From positions 66,429,501 to 66,493,500 of the forward strand of contig NC_069369.1 in assembly GCF_021730395.1 (NCBI RefSeq): a stretch of DNA of 64,000 bases. The letters run 5' to 3'. A model generated the notes under the pieces. The model was not told the origin of the DNA, did not search any database, and saw nothing but the letters and a program-made list of their open reading frames with translations. The DNA comes from Mercenaria mercenaria (lineage: Eukaryota; Mollusca; Bivalvia; Venerida; Veneridae). The first letter of the stretch is position 1. Each line of letters begins with the position of its first letter. Shown here piece by piece: positions 34,666 to 47,021 of the stretch. A program made the position numbers and the translations under genes.

Positions 34666-36630
34666 GATAATGTAAATTCCTTACCCCACCAACTTTCATA
34701 TGCAAATGCTGATCATTTGGACAGAAAAAAACAGAAAAAAGATAAGTGTGACAGGAAAGGCCGTACCGGCGACAGCAACCATCAGAACAAATCAACACCC
34801 TTTACAATATTTACAAATTTATTTACATAAGATGATTATTTACAATGAATAGATATGAAAAAAAAACAAACTGATTATAAGAAAGAAAAAAAAAGAAAGT
34901 TCAGTATCTCTAGATACAAAAGTTCTTAAATTCCATTCTAATCTGATAATCTGACGTGACACAGTTCTTTAATTCAATTGTGAACTTTAAGTAGCACAAA
35001 CAAAATGTAGCTTCTAAATTCAGTCCCTTTAAACCGTGAATACGTTGATTCCGTGTTGGCTCCCTATGGTGGTAGGTGATTGCATCCCTGAGCTGACTTC
35101 AGAGGATAACAAAAATCATCGTCTTTGCGGTTTACGGCACAACCATGGGACGTAAGCTCTGCGCTGGGAATATCACATCCAGGCGAGTGAAGACAAGTGA
35201 ACCTCGGGCATTGTACTTCCGGGTTATGACATCACCAGGAAAAATCGTCTGGCGGAAGAAGCTAAAATATATAACATATGGTAAGCACCATAGCAAAACA
35301 AATAAGTCAGGGCATAAAACTGCTCCTTTGGGTACACCATACCTCCGTAGGCTCCCATAAATAATACGTGCTACTTATACAAAACATATGTGCTACTAAG
35401 TTCAAACGTCACGTGATTAAAATACGTCACTAATTACTTCCATTATTACAAAAATTACTTACTTAAAAGACTAAAGTTAAAGTATGAGAAAAATATGAAA
35501 AGTATATGATGAAACATTATAGATACGGACATGATAAACTGCAGCCATTATTTACAACTACAAATTAACAAAATTCAATGTAAATCAAACGTTATATGAG
35601 AGTTGGCATCCATATAATATCTAATGCCATACACTACAACGGACATTAATTAGATGTGCTATAGACTGGCACACAATTACAAATTACAATAATATATTAC
35701 AAACATGGCACTAGACTTGCCATATAGATTTATACATAACAATACAATGCAGTAATGGCGTTCCATAATTAACAAAATGTTTGACATAAGTTTTTGAAAC
35801 AGTGCTTTACAATTATCACGATACAAATTTCAGTATAAATTTTACATCTTATATAAACGAAACATTTAGACTCCTCTTTCTAAATAATTTACAAAAGTCT
35901 GAAAAATTTAATAAATCATCCTGACATACCGAAACTAGCCAAAATCATGTGCCGAAAAGTAAATGTTACAGAATTCTGTAGAATGCACAAAAATTTACCA
36001 AATAAAAATCGTAATGCAAAAATCATACAAAAATCTAACAAATAAATTTCTTACCTCGATCGAGCATAAGTTTCTAGCAAGAAAATAATTCAGACATAGA
36101 TTCGTCTATAAAGTCGTAAGGTGGTGTGCGCAAGGCATATCTAGTCCAGTCTATTTAAAGGATAATGTCCCGCCAAATACTAAATTTCATGGGATTCACG
36201 GCTAAGCCGTGGACTCCGACTATTGTCATTTTCACGGGATTCACGATATAGCCGGGGAATCTAACTACTTTGGCGCGAATTTAAATTGACAATTTGAGGC
36301 CCATTATAGTGGTTTTGGGGATAAAAACACGAATTACTGAAGTTTATAAAATATCAACTTTCTTATTACTGAACAGAATTCAATGAAATTTACATGGAAA
36401 TTTAAGTAATGAAATACAGAAAAACATGAGAGGTATTTCATGCGTGAAATCTGACATTTACCTCAATAACTCAAAAATTTACAAAAAGATGATGCAATAC
36501 CTGCATTTACACTACAGATAAAATAAGGCCCGTATGTCAATTTGTGACAATAAGTGACAAGTCACATGCATCAATAAGTATTTACCCTTACCAAAATAAT
36601 GTAGACTGATGTTATCAAATAAATTAGTAT
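34666..36630. other. Interior of the composite element, mostly unassigned
   Basis: AT-rich, with a GC-richer patch at 35030-35345. On the minus strand the patch has an acceptor-like 'atatattttag' followed by an open stretch (SFFRQTIFPGDVITRKYNAR, GSLVFTRLDVIFPAQSLRPM, VVP, stop near 35118). It is not recognised and may be chance or a captured exon. Paired 'cacgggattcacg' phrases lie at 36190-36260. Confidence 0.35.
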
Positions 36631-37812
36631 CCCAGTAGGCATTTGACGTCGGTTAGACGTCGGACCCCGACGTCGGATTAACGTTGGATTGTGGTTGGAT
36701 TTGCAAACCGTTTAGACGTCGGATCCTGACGTTGGCTATACGTCGCAATCCGACCATTTTCCAACATAAATCTAACCACATTTCAACCAAAATCTGACCA
36801 AATTTTCAACGTAATTTGCAGTCAAACAAGTGATCAACACATGTATTTTATCATCTTTATTTCATATTATGACGACGTAAGTCAAATACAATAAGTCCAA
36901 AAAGTAATGCAGTAATTGAAACTTTCACGTTTCGTCATTTTTGTATGATTCTTCAACTCCGCCAACATTTCCACCTGAAATGTATAAAATTTGACAGTTT
37001 CATTATTTAACATATACAAATATACTAGTGCTATTACTAAGAGCATAATTAATACGTGCCAAACAAATATGTAATATTTGAAATTCAATGAAAAAATTAT
37101 TCTATAACTTCGTAAAATGTAATTAAAATGAAATTGCTGTTTAAAGTAACAGACAAAAATAAGTAATTTTTTTTTTAAAAATTACGGAATATAAATCAGT
37201 ATAACTTTTGAAATAAGTATAATTTTTAAAAATATGTTACTCACGTTGCGGATCCTTCCCTTTGTGTAAAGTATTTATAAACTTGCTCTATCTTATCCCA
37301 ATAAATATCAAATTACAGGAAGATTGTGTAAACCGATGCAGGCTTATCTCGCGAATGTGTAACTAATAGACAACATGTGTAGAAGAGAAGATCTATGTGA
37401 ATTTAGAATAATTAATACATGTGTATAGAATGCATTTTTATATTGAACAGTTTAAAGTTCGTGAAAAAATCCGTCTCCGAAAATAGACAATCTCATGCGA
37501 TATTGTAACATAATTATTATAATGTTTGTTGTGAGAATGAACTATTATTAATAAGCGCATGTCCAGGCCTTTATGAAAACAAGTAAATATCTTTAAACTA
37601 TACTAGCAAAATTATACCAGTTAGTTTTATAACTAAAAACATTTATCAGACTTTCTATCTAACCTACTTCCAACGTCTTCTAAACGTCTAAGTCTGACGT
37701 CTATTAGACGTCATGGATATGACGTTGGTTAGACGTTGGATTCAGGTCGCCGACGTCGCGACCAAAATCCAACGTCTAACCAACGTCGGTACAACGTCAG
37801 GTGTTTACTGGG
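36631..37812. mobile_element. DNA transposon with CCCAGTA ends and ACGTC-rich subterminal repeats
   Basis: Ends CCCAGTAGGCATTTGACGTC and, in reverse, CCCAGTAAACACCTGACGTT. Both sides carry tandem variants of 'gttagacgtcgga', about 130 bp on each side. AT flanks on both sides may be a 2-bp target duplication. 1182 bp, no transposase, so non-autonomous; superfamily unassigned. Confidence 0.75.
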
Positions 37813-38514
37813 ATGCTTTTCTTCTTCCACTTTTCAATGAAATAAATCAACTTTGTAGCATGTAATTTGGTAAACATTTGAAGAAAATGGCGTAACTGCA
37901 TCAAGGGGAAACAACTTTAATGCAACTAAATATAAGTGTTATGATTTATTATAGACGATGTGTGCGTAGTATGTATTTATTTTGATTAAAATCCATCTGA
38001 GAACAATCTAGGACTGGAATTATATAAGCATTTATACACTTTTACGTCCGTAAAAAGTAGCGCACCAAAAAATTTTGGATTGATTTTTTCCAATGGGGCG
38101 AGCGCAATTAGCCAAAAACGTTCTGAAAATAGAGCGGCAAATCCGATGAACAACTTTTTAATTTGGTGAATCCTTAATGAGTTTACATAATGAGCATTAA
38201 AGCCTTTATAAAACATGATAGAATGGTGTTTTGCTTAAGAGTATTCAAATAACAGTGAGAGCTATTAATTCTTCTCATTCGGGCGCTGTTGAGGCATTAT
38301 CTTGGTAATTATTTCATGTATTACAAAATGTAATGCAACGAAGTTCAAATAAGGTTTTTCAATTATCCAAGTTAGAAAGCTCCAGGATTAATTCAAAATG
38401 AAAAAGAATATATTTTTACACTGCATGCAAGGTGCAGCTCAGAAATCACTAAGATGTAAGCTGCACAAATGAACATTGCAAATAGTTTGGCAAATTTTCA
38501 TTGTTCAGAATACC

Positions 38515-38795
38515 AGGGGCCTCTGTGGCCGAGTGGTTAGAGTCGTTGACTTCAAACCATTTGCCCCTCATCGATGTGGGTTCGAAACCTCATTTGGAGC
38601 GTAGAATTCTTCATGTGAGGAAGCCATCCAGCTGGCTTACAGAAGGTCGGTGGTTCTACCCAGGTGCCCGCTCGTGATGAAATTGTGGACGGAGGGGCAC
38701 CTGGGGTCTTCCTCCACCATTAAAGCTGGAAAGTCGCCATATGACCTAAAATTGTGTCGGTGCGACAATAAACCCAACAAAATAAATAAATAAAT
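38515..38795 (+). mobile_element. tRNA-derived SINE, copy 3 (complete, recent)
   Basis: A perfect 15-bp target duplication ATTGTTCAGAATACC lies at 38500-38514 and 38796-38810. The head has box A 'tggccgagtgg' and box B 'ggttcgaaac'; the body has 'cttcatgtgaggaagccatc' and 'ccatatgacc'; the tail is (ATAA)n. The head resembles a class II tRNA (Ser or Leu type). Confidence 0.9.
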
Positions 38796-39034
38796 ATTGT
38801 TCAGAATACCGGTAATCTGAACTATTCTATGCTATTAAGATAAAAGTTACTCGGAAATCAAGTTCTTGCTTCCAAAAAAAAAAAAAAAATGTACAAATCC
38901 TTCCTGCATGAAGTGTACGTCAGACTTTTACCTTAAAAAATTCAAAGTATAAACACCAAAAGTAAATGAACAAGTCCCTCCAGCGTATATGAAGTTTACT
39001 TCAGACTTTAACTTATACTGTGTCACATATTCAT

Positions 39035-39811
39035 GCGTAGTTATTTTAAAATCCATGCATGAATGACAAAGATATGGACCGGACACGACCATCAATGCAC
39101 TATCATGAAAAATGACCTTTAACGTCTAAGTGTGACCTTGACCTTTGAGCTACGGACCTGGGTCTTGCACGCGACACGTCGTCTTACTTTGGTACACATT
39201 CATGCCAAGTTATTTGAAAATCTTTCCATCGATGACAAAGATATGGACCGGACACGCCCATCAATGCACTATCCTTTTATGTCTAAGTGTGACCTTGACC
39301 TTTGAGCTACGGACCTGGGTCTTGCGCGCGACACGTCGTCTTACTGTGGTACACATTCATGCCAAGTTATTTGAAAATCCATCCATCGATGGCAAAGATA
39401 TGGACCGGACACGCCCATCAATGCACTATCCTTTAATGTCTAAGTGTGACCTTGACCTTTGAGCTACGGACCTGGGTCTTGCGCGCGACACGTCATCTTA
39501 CTGTGGTACACATTCACGCCAAGTTATTTGAAAATTCATCCATCGATGACAAAGATATGGACCGGACACGCCCATCAATGCACTATCCTTTAATGTCTAA
39601 GTGTGACCTTGACCTTTGAGCTACGGACCTGGGTCTTGCGCTCGACACGTTGTCTTACTGTGGTACACATTCATGCCAAGTTATTTGAAAATCCATCCAT
39701 CGATGACAAAGATATGGACCGGACACGAAAATTGCGGACAGACTGACAGACCGACAGACTGACAGACGGACAGACGGTTCAAAAACTATATGCCTCCCTT
39801 CGGGGGCATAA
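39035..39811 (+). repeat. Minisatellite element, about four units of 150-170 bp
   Basis: Units carry 'gtgtgaccttgacctttgag', 'ctacggacctgggtcttgcg' and 'aagatatggaccggacacg'. The end is (cagacggacaga)n then 'atgcctcccttcgggggcat'. Same group as 18901-19763. The units are very alike, so expansion is recent. Confidence 0.75.
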
Positions 39812-40361
39812 AAAACTAAGTATAAATGCCAAAAGAAATTGTACAAGTCTTTCCCGCGTATATGAAGTGTACTGCACAAATTTCAAAGTATCTGCGGTGT
39901 ACATGCAGTGTACTATTTTCTTGTACAAGTCCCTCCTGCGTACATGCAGTGTACTCCTTAAATTTTCAGAGTCTGTGCTGCGTACTTGAAGTGTACTAGT
40001 GACGTCCTGCGTACATGCTGTGTACTCGTCGAAATAGTACGCGGCATGTAGTGTATGTTTAATGTACTCCTCTGGCGTACTACTGTGTTCGCGGCATATA
40101 CACTGCAAATACGCAGCATGTACGCCACAGAGGCTTGCTTCTGTAAGGGGATCGCGCTTGTTTGAAGTTCGATTCGTGCACCGGTTTGATAAACCAGTAA
40201 CGTTTATGAAGGCTTCATAAGATCGTTTTCAAACAAAAAATAATAAATTTCGACTGAACATTTTCCATACTATTTATTTCTTTTTTAATATGTGCAAATA
40301 CATACTGGGATATTCTAAACTATCATCATTTAAACAAGAAGGCGGGACTCGCCGAATTTAA

Positions 40362-42260
40362 GCCTAAAAAAATGTTGTGGTTCGGGTCACCCGACCCTAC
40401 CTAGCAAAAGGCTCCGACCTTGCTGTATTTTTCGACGCCAGACATCGCAAATTCGTCGGTCCGACGGACAAGACCGGAAGATTTTGGCGCGGACCGTAGT
40501 TTTACGAGTCAAGGCTGGTCCGACCGTCCGGCATACTCGGCCGATCGGGCGAGTGGTTTTTACGTCGTAACTTACCAAATTCAGAAATTACATCCAGAAA
40601 AATAACCTGGATTTCTTGGAATTTACTCGCGAATCGTAAAGATATCAATACGGTCATGCCGGTAATTTTCCATTCCACGAGCACGTGCGACCTATCGTAA
40701 TATCTCATTTACATCGCCGTTACTTTTGTTTTAAATATCGACACGTACACAAAAAACGCGCGTAGTGCATTCATTCTTTAATATAATCGCTTCAAATTTT
40801 CATCACCGCTTGAGAAGTAATACAGTTTGAATTCTATAACGATTTTAATAAGATATCGACAGAAATGTAGGCAAAATTCTATAAAAACCATCGAATTTTC
40901 ATATAATTATTTGTAAAATTTCAAACAGCGCGATCTTAATTATTTCTTTATTTCTAAAAGTAAATAAATAATACATACTATGGTCATACAATTCAGACTT
41001 TTGACCAGAAAGTACAAAAAAACAGAATGAAAAAGCGGCAGCAATTTAAATACATGGAGTAAAACGATCTTTGGCTAGCAGATTTCCGTAAGAATAGGTT
41101 ACGTGACCTCGTGGACGTAGATAGAAATGTGGTTTTAAAATAAAGCAGTATGATGTCGTGGTTTTTAATAAGAATTAAATGAATCTTTGTACACTTATTT
41201 TTTGACACGACACTATGTAAGATATTCTTCTCACAATAATGTAAATTCCTTGAGGGCAAAATAGTCACAGAGGTAGTATATCTACTATTATCTTTTGACA
41301 CATTTACCTGTCAGTTAATACGGGATATTGCACATTCGCTTTCAAAAAGAAAATAAAGAAGGAACTTTTTTTTATTGATTTCTTCTCAGCAATTTAAAGT
41401 ACCCAGGCGGTACGATCAGACAGTGATGTGTCACATGGCGCGAAAACATGACGTAATGTCATGACAATCTCGGGCAACTATACCACTTTGATCTCCACTT
41501 CAGATGCAATGATTCCGACACACTTCTTTTGGCTCTTTGAGGGGGTTTTAATTGATGATGAGAAAACAAGGCCAATTACTTAGTTTATCAACAGAATAAT
41601 TACCGATAATTGTTAATGTTTTTTTTTTCGCTTTAAACACAGGTGGGTTGAATGATGAATATTGTTTCCATATTTTTGGGACACTTTTCAAAATAATTAT
41701 TTTTCGGGATTTTTTTAATCCAAAGCAATGTAGAATTGACTGGATACAAGAAAAATCTATCAACAGCTGCATACTGATAATAGGAATCAAGATTCCTGTT
41801 TATTTCATATTTAATGTTCGGTCCGGCAAATTTTTGTAGTTCAGTCCGGCATGTCTACGAACGCAGGTTTGTTTCAAGTGGGTGGGGTAAACATTTTTTG
41901 ACGGATAGCTTTGTTTGCAATTGATTTTTATTCAATGTCCGATGTTTATACATGGAGTTATTATTTTTGTCAAAGGTAAGTGTATTTTTTATAATATGCA
42001 ACACTATCGCACAGGAGTGTCAGTGTTTCATTTAAACTAATGACCAATGAAGAAGACACAACAACATTTAAAGCAAATATACATTGTAAACCTTAGGATT
42101 TAAGTTGAAACTGAGTAAAAACTACAAAATATAATGGTTTTCAAAAATGAATCACTTTACCTAAAAAAAAATTTAAAAATTAAAAAAAAAAATTAAAAAC
42201 TGACCTACCCTACCTAGCAATTTTGGCAATGTTACCAGAACCACAACATTTTTTTAGGCC
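40362..42260. mobile_element. Non-autonomous DNA element with CCTAAAAAAATG ends
   Basis: Inverted ends GCCTAAAAAAATGTTGTGGT and its reverse complement, identical over about 22 bp, followed on both sides by 'gaccctacctagcaa' phrases. 1.9 kb. No transposase frame is seen. Target duplication not clear. Confidence 0.7.
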
Positions 42261-42681
42261 TTATCAGACTCGAAGTAAAAACAAGTGCGCCCATGAAGTC
42301 ATCCATCTATACGGAATAATCTGGAGGTTTTCGAAGGTTTTGATTGGGGATCACGCGGTCGATCATACATGTTCAATTGCACCATTGGGTGGTTATTTTT
42401 GGAAACTAATAATAGTAGCATGGGAATTCCAGAGATATAAATCGGAAAATCATGCATGGTGTCAAATGCTGTTACGGAAGGCTACATAGACAATGTAAAT
42501 TAAAAATAAACAGAGGTAGGGATAATGTTGATAAAATACCGGTATTCCCCGATGGTACCGCGGTATCGTACCACAGGAAGATGGTACCACGGTTACCGGT
42601 ATACCGGTAATACCGGGCACCTCTACTGGTACCCACACGTCAATGTGGAATTCGCAAATCTGCACTCCCCTGCCACCTTAA

Positions 42682-43348
42682 GGAAAATAGGCAAATTTTC
42701 AAACCACTCAAATATTGACTTTTTGCATGTATTTAAACCCATTACGGAATGAACTGTAACCTATATTGGTTTTTATTCATTTCTGAGTACTAAATTCGGC
42801 CTAGCGAGTCCCAAAATGGCAGTAGGTGGCCATATAATAATGAAGCTAAGGACCCCCAGCCAGTAGGATTCGTATCATAAAACGGCCAAAAGAAGAAATT
42901 AGTGCCTAGATAATGACTATTCATGCCATTTTGTTTAAAAGCAACACCTGTGTCTATATCTAGCAATGCCATTAAGCTATATAATGGCTGGGGTGGCCCC
43001 AAATGATGGATGGGTGGCCTTTAAGGGTGTCCCGATAGGATAAGTATGGTAATCTGCAATTGTATACCAAAATTATGTTAAAAGTACATGGTTTTAACAT
43101 TTGAAAGGCTTTAAAATGTAAATATCGTGTGAAATTAACTTTAAAGGCAGTAATTAGTTTTTCGGGGTTACTTTGATTCAGAATGCAAATTTTGGCTGAT
43201 TTTTGCGTGGAGGGGTGGGCACTTTTGTTGGCTTATTCACCGGCTATCTTGCAAGGTACGGCAACACTTTTTGTTCAGTTGATATCACTAGAAGTGTCTT
43301 AGGATTCAGGACAGGTTACATTTTATTTTATTTCAACATCTTAAAAAC
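42682..43348. other. Intron sequence without recognised features
   Basis: Spacer between the two MITE copies. No exon supported. Confidence 0.45.
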
Positions 43349-43998
43349 TTAAGCTGGCAGGGGAGCGGTTTCGTAGTTTGGCCCCGGTCGATTTTTTGTA
43401 TAAACAGGACAGGGTTAGATATAAAGGCATATCTATCTTACTGGTTATTTATCATTATCATTCTTTAATATATCTGGGGAATGAGGAACGGTTAATGATT
43501 CTACACGGCGGGTGTTTAAAATTCCTAGCTCGTACTTCGGTTGAGGCTAAAACATAAACATCAGAACAAAAAGTCGGCCAGACTCTCGGCTGTCATCATC
43601 CACTTTTTTTCAAGTGAAAATTAGGGAAATAAAGTGGTGGTTGGGAGACACATTCCACACCACCTGGGTATGCATCTATGTTCGCACTATACAGATATGC
43701 TACGAAATTGGATTTAAAAATACAAAATGGATGAATGGCAGAGTTCAAAGTGAGGCCCGGTTAGGCTAATTTTGGTCTATAAAATTTGGGTGATTTGGCC
43801 AATTTTCACTACATCTGGCATGGAAAGCAACAGGTGCATAGGACCGGAGAGTCGTCTTTATGTAGTCTATAGTATCTGCAATAGTCCATAGTAGTTTCAA
43901 AGAAAATCAAGCAAAAACGAGATTTCTATGGATATTTCAACACTGGTACCCACACGTCAATGTGGAATTCGCAAATCTGCACTCCCCTGCCACCTTAA
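43349..43998 (+). mobile_element. TTAA-flanked MITE, copy 2 (whole)
   Basis: TTAA on both sides; ends GCTGGCAGGGGAGCGG and, in reverse, GGTGGCAGGGGAGTGCAG. It reads through 'caacactggtacccacacgt' without interruption and so is the empty-site reference for the hAT-like insertion in copy 1. Confidence 0.85.
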
Positions 43999-44865
43999 TG
44001 GCCCAAAGAAAACTGATCTACCTTTTACCAAAACAAAAGATTTGGGAGACAGACTCAAACTGACAATAAGTACAATGTACTGCAGAGAGTGACGTTTCCC
44101 AGTCTAGAGAGTGTACCACGTGAGAATAAAATTGAAGAGGCTTAAAAAATTTTCAAAAAGGTCCAAAAATTCTTAATATGCTTGTTTTTATCTAACTATC
44201 TGTGGTACATGTACCCCTAGTTTTCATTTTGTAACCCCAGTCTTTTCAGGTAAGGGGTAACAGTAATTTGTAACAGAGTTATATACCAACGTCCCCTGCC
44301 TAGAAACATTTTTCACAAAATATATTGCATGCCAACACAACATCTTCTTCTAAGTTTAAAGTAAGGTGGCAACATACTTACAAAGTACATAAACCATAAC
44401 TCTATAGCATATAATTCATGAAGAAGTTATGTAGTTTGAAAATGTCTGGAAATCTATAATTAGTGTGCTTTCAAATGTTAATATCTGTATCTTAGAAATT
44501 TAATGAGATTTTATGTTTAAATTGATACGAAAAAATAAATAATACTTTAATGAAAATTGTATAATATTAAAGGGAGGTGATCAATAAACAAATGAAATGC
44601 ATGATGTTTATACGATACTAATGAAACTTGCTTTTTAGATTACACACCAGAGAAAGTTAATACCAGTGTTGGTCAATGTAGACATATCAACCTACTGTAC
44701 TATCTACCTACAATTGATAATTAATAGCTTTTTATATCTATCAATACCAATCACCTTAGTTTAAACATACATCTTAAATCAGTAGGACAACTGATATAAA
44801 AACACATGTATAATACTTTATCATATAAAAGGGGTGTATTTCATGTACAAACCAAAAAAGTAACT
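43999..44865. other. Intron sequence without recognised features
   Basis: AT-rich; nothing to support. Confidence 0.45.
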
Positions 44866-45770
44866 TGAACTTGGGTGCCTGTGACCTTAAACTTTGCACA
44901 TGACATTGTCTTGTAATGGTGAATACCAAGGCCAAGTTATTTAAATAAACATCTTTGCATAAAAAAATTACAGAACAAAAAAAAAATACCAAAATGTTTT
45001 ATCTCCAAAGGTGACCTTGACCTTTAGCTACAGGTCTGAGTTTTAAATGCAACCAGTCATTTTTTTATGGTGACTGCTTGTGTCAAGTTTTTTGAATACC
45101 CATCCATGCAAAAAAGTTACTGACAAGATCAACAAAAAATGAAACCTTATCTTTGACCTCTAAGTGTGACCTTGACCTTTGAGACAGGGGCTTGGGTCTT
45201 GCACATGACACATTGTCTCATTACTGAGAACATTGTTAGCTAAGAGAATTTGAAATCCTTGGATGAACGGATGAGTTTTAAACTGGACATGAAACTGATG
45301 CTAAAAACCTGAGACCTACAAGTGTGACCTTGACCTTGAAACTAGGGGTCTGGGTCTTGTGCAAGACACATTGTCTCATTATAGAGAACATTTGTGCTAA
45401 GTAAGTTCTTGTCGTTCGCTAAGTAATATGAATGGCAGGGTTATGGACCATACAAGAAACTGGTTAACCTTTGACTTCAAAGTGTAACCTTGACCTTGGT
45501 GCTAGGGGTCTGGTTATTGCACATAACATGTCTCACTATGGGGAACATTTGTACCAAGTAATTTCAAAATCGCTCGATGAATAGCAGAGTTATGGACCAG
45601 ATTTGAAACAGACACTGTTAATCTTTGACCTCAATGTGTGATCTTGAGCTTGGAGTTAGGGGTCTGAGTTTTACTCATGACATGCATTTTATTATGGAAA
45701 ACATTTGTGCCAAATAATTTTAAAATCCCTTCTTGGATAGCAGTTATGGACCGCACTCCAAGTGTAATGG
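44866..45770 (+). repeat. Old minisatellite element ('gaccttgacc' type)
   Basis: About five decayed units with 'aagtgtgaccttgaccttga', 'ggggtctgggtcttgcacat' and 'tggcagggttatggacca'. It is related to 18901-19763 but more diverged. Confidence 0.65.
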
Positions 45771-46083
45771 GCAGAAGGATCGAAAGACGCTGTCCATTTC
45801 TATGTCCCTCTTTTTTTCATCGAATAGAGTGGGGGACAAAAAAACGTCAAACAAGCAATGGGAACACTGCAAGAAACTAACAGGCAAAAGTTGATGAATT
45901 CTGAGTGTACTAAGTGCATTTCCTCTAGCCCACATCATACTTGAACTTGCAATCAAACAGGTAAGAGTCCTTAAAGCTGTAGAAAACAGCAAAAACAATA
46001 TATTAATATCTCGGGCTATGACATTTCCTTCAACTTGTCACATTTATGAAGAATATGAAGCCTTTTTAGGAGTGAATTCATAC

Positions 46084-46290
46084 TTGCACATCCACAGGAA
46101 AATGTTCCAGCTCAAGATTTTCTTTGAAGAATCCTTTGAACCGCCACAGCTGTATGACAACAGGATATCTATAGCCAGGTTCGTGCAATCTAATGTCAAA
46201 TGTCTTACGATTGAGGACAAACGCTCCATCTATGTTCATTACAATCAGTTTAGGATCCCAAGGTATCAGTTTATCCAAATCTTCCCCATC
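46084..46290 (-). CDS. Channel gene, exon for the middle of the ligand-binding domain
   Basis: Acceptor ttgacttcag, donor CAA|GTATGA; 207 nt, phase 0/0. It reads DGEDLDKLIPWDPKLIVMNI, DGAFVLNRKTFDIRLHEPGY, RYPVVIQLWRFKGFFKENLE, LEHFPVDVQ. W-D-P..N matches the conserved 'W.P.l...N' and ELEHFPVDVQ the start of the Cys loop, but the usual first Cys is replaced (KENLELEHFP) and the second (after DVQ) is Asp-Leu. Hence no Cys-loop disulfide. Confidence 0.88.
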
Positions 46291-46299
46291 CTGAAGTCA

Positions 46300-47021
46300 A
46301 GAAAAAAGAAAACAAAGCAATCCTTACTGTTCTTCCTACGACCAGAATTAATTCCTTTTACAGAGTTTCTCTCATCCATTCTTCATACAAATGAGAGAAG
46401 TAACTCGAGACTTTTCAAGACCCTATTAATTTCCTGGGCCACTTTATCTTGCACTAATTTTTTTTATTTTCACCACTTTTCAAGAACTAAATCATTTCTT
46501 TGACAAAATCTTTCAGACTAATTAAAGAAAATTTGTACAGTAACTTTAAGCTAACCTAAAAATGTTTTTGAAAAAAATGCAAGTTACATTTACAGGATGA
46601 ATGGGTATGCAATATCTGGTCGTAGAATAAAGACATGTGTTGATAAGTTGGGAGAAGTATAAACTAGATTATATGTCCGTATGACACAGGGCTTTTCCCC
46701 CCATAAATCCACCTCTGGTAAAAGGAGGTAATCCCAATGCCAAAAAGTATGTTTTTTTTCCCAAAGTTGAATTGAAATTCCCAAATGATTATACCTTTTA
46801 GGGTTTTTGCTGTTTTAAGATAGTTTTGCTAATATGTATGTATATATTTAGGTAAATTATAATACTGTTGAACAATTACTGAAATGCAATTCATTAATAT
46901 TTCGCACAAAAACACATTTATGTAGATTTTGGTAATTTGCAAATTGTCCCAATTAAGATAATTCCCGAGAGCATTTTCCCAATTCTGTTGGTGTTGGTGG
47001 CATTCCCAAATTGATAAAAAA
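46300..47021. other. Intron sequence without recognised features
   Basis: AT-rich; nothing to support. Confidence 0.45.

Larger units (their letters stand above)
34164..40148. mobile_element. Element with CCTTACAGA ends and subterminal minisatellites
   Basis: The left end is CCTTACAGACGAAAAAGGCC and the right end in reverse is CCTTACAGAAGCAAGCCTCT. Next to each end lies an array of 'gtacatgctgtgtactcctgcgg' units (34180-34660 and about 39850-40135). A clear target duplication was not found, so this boundary call is tentative. It contains the elements at 36631, 38515 and about 39035. Confidence 0.5.
33820..42625 (+). mobile_element. hAT-like composite element, 8.8 kb
   Basis: An 8-bp target duplication CTGGTACC lies at 33812-33819 and 42626-42633. 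The ends are TAGGGCTGGGTACCG and, in reverse, TAGAGGTGCCCGGTA, matching the TAG(A/G)G.TG start of hAT elements. Both subterminal zones are rich in 'ggtataccacggta' palindromes (33850-33905; 42535-42620). I find no transposase frame, so it seems non-autonomous; most of its length comes from later insertions (34164-40148, 40362-42260). Confidence 0.8.
33214..42681 (+). mobile_element. TTAA-flanked MITE, copy 1, split by an 8.8-kb hAT-like insertion
   Basis: TTAA at 33214-33217 and 42678-42681. Inverted ends GGTGGCAGGGGAGCAG and, in reverse from the right, GGTGGCAGGGGAGTGCAG. The MITE proper is 33218-33819 plus 42634-42677 (646 bp) and matches the whole copy at 43353-43994 nearly base for base. 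TTAA targets suggest a piggyBac-type mobiliser. Confidence 0.85.

Noticed and set aside
34289-34830. Long open frames on both strands reading VHSMYAAG or CGVHAVYS repeats
   Set aside because: They follow from a 24-bp minisatellite without stops in several frames; no start context, splice signal or other sign of translation.
38515-38600. Functional tRNA gene
   Set aside because: Box A and B are present, but the sequence is the head of a SINE with a target duplication and the cloverleaf is incomplete.
45744-45998. Minus-strand open frame of 84 codons
   Set aside because: It falls in the tail of an old minisatellite and unmarked intron; no family motif or splice site.
46018-46503. Plus-strand open frame of about 160 codons
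   Set aside because: It lies opposite the channel exon 46290-46084, whose minus-strand reading has clear family motifs.
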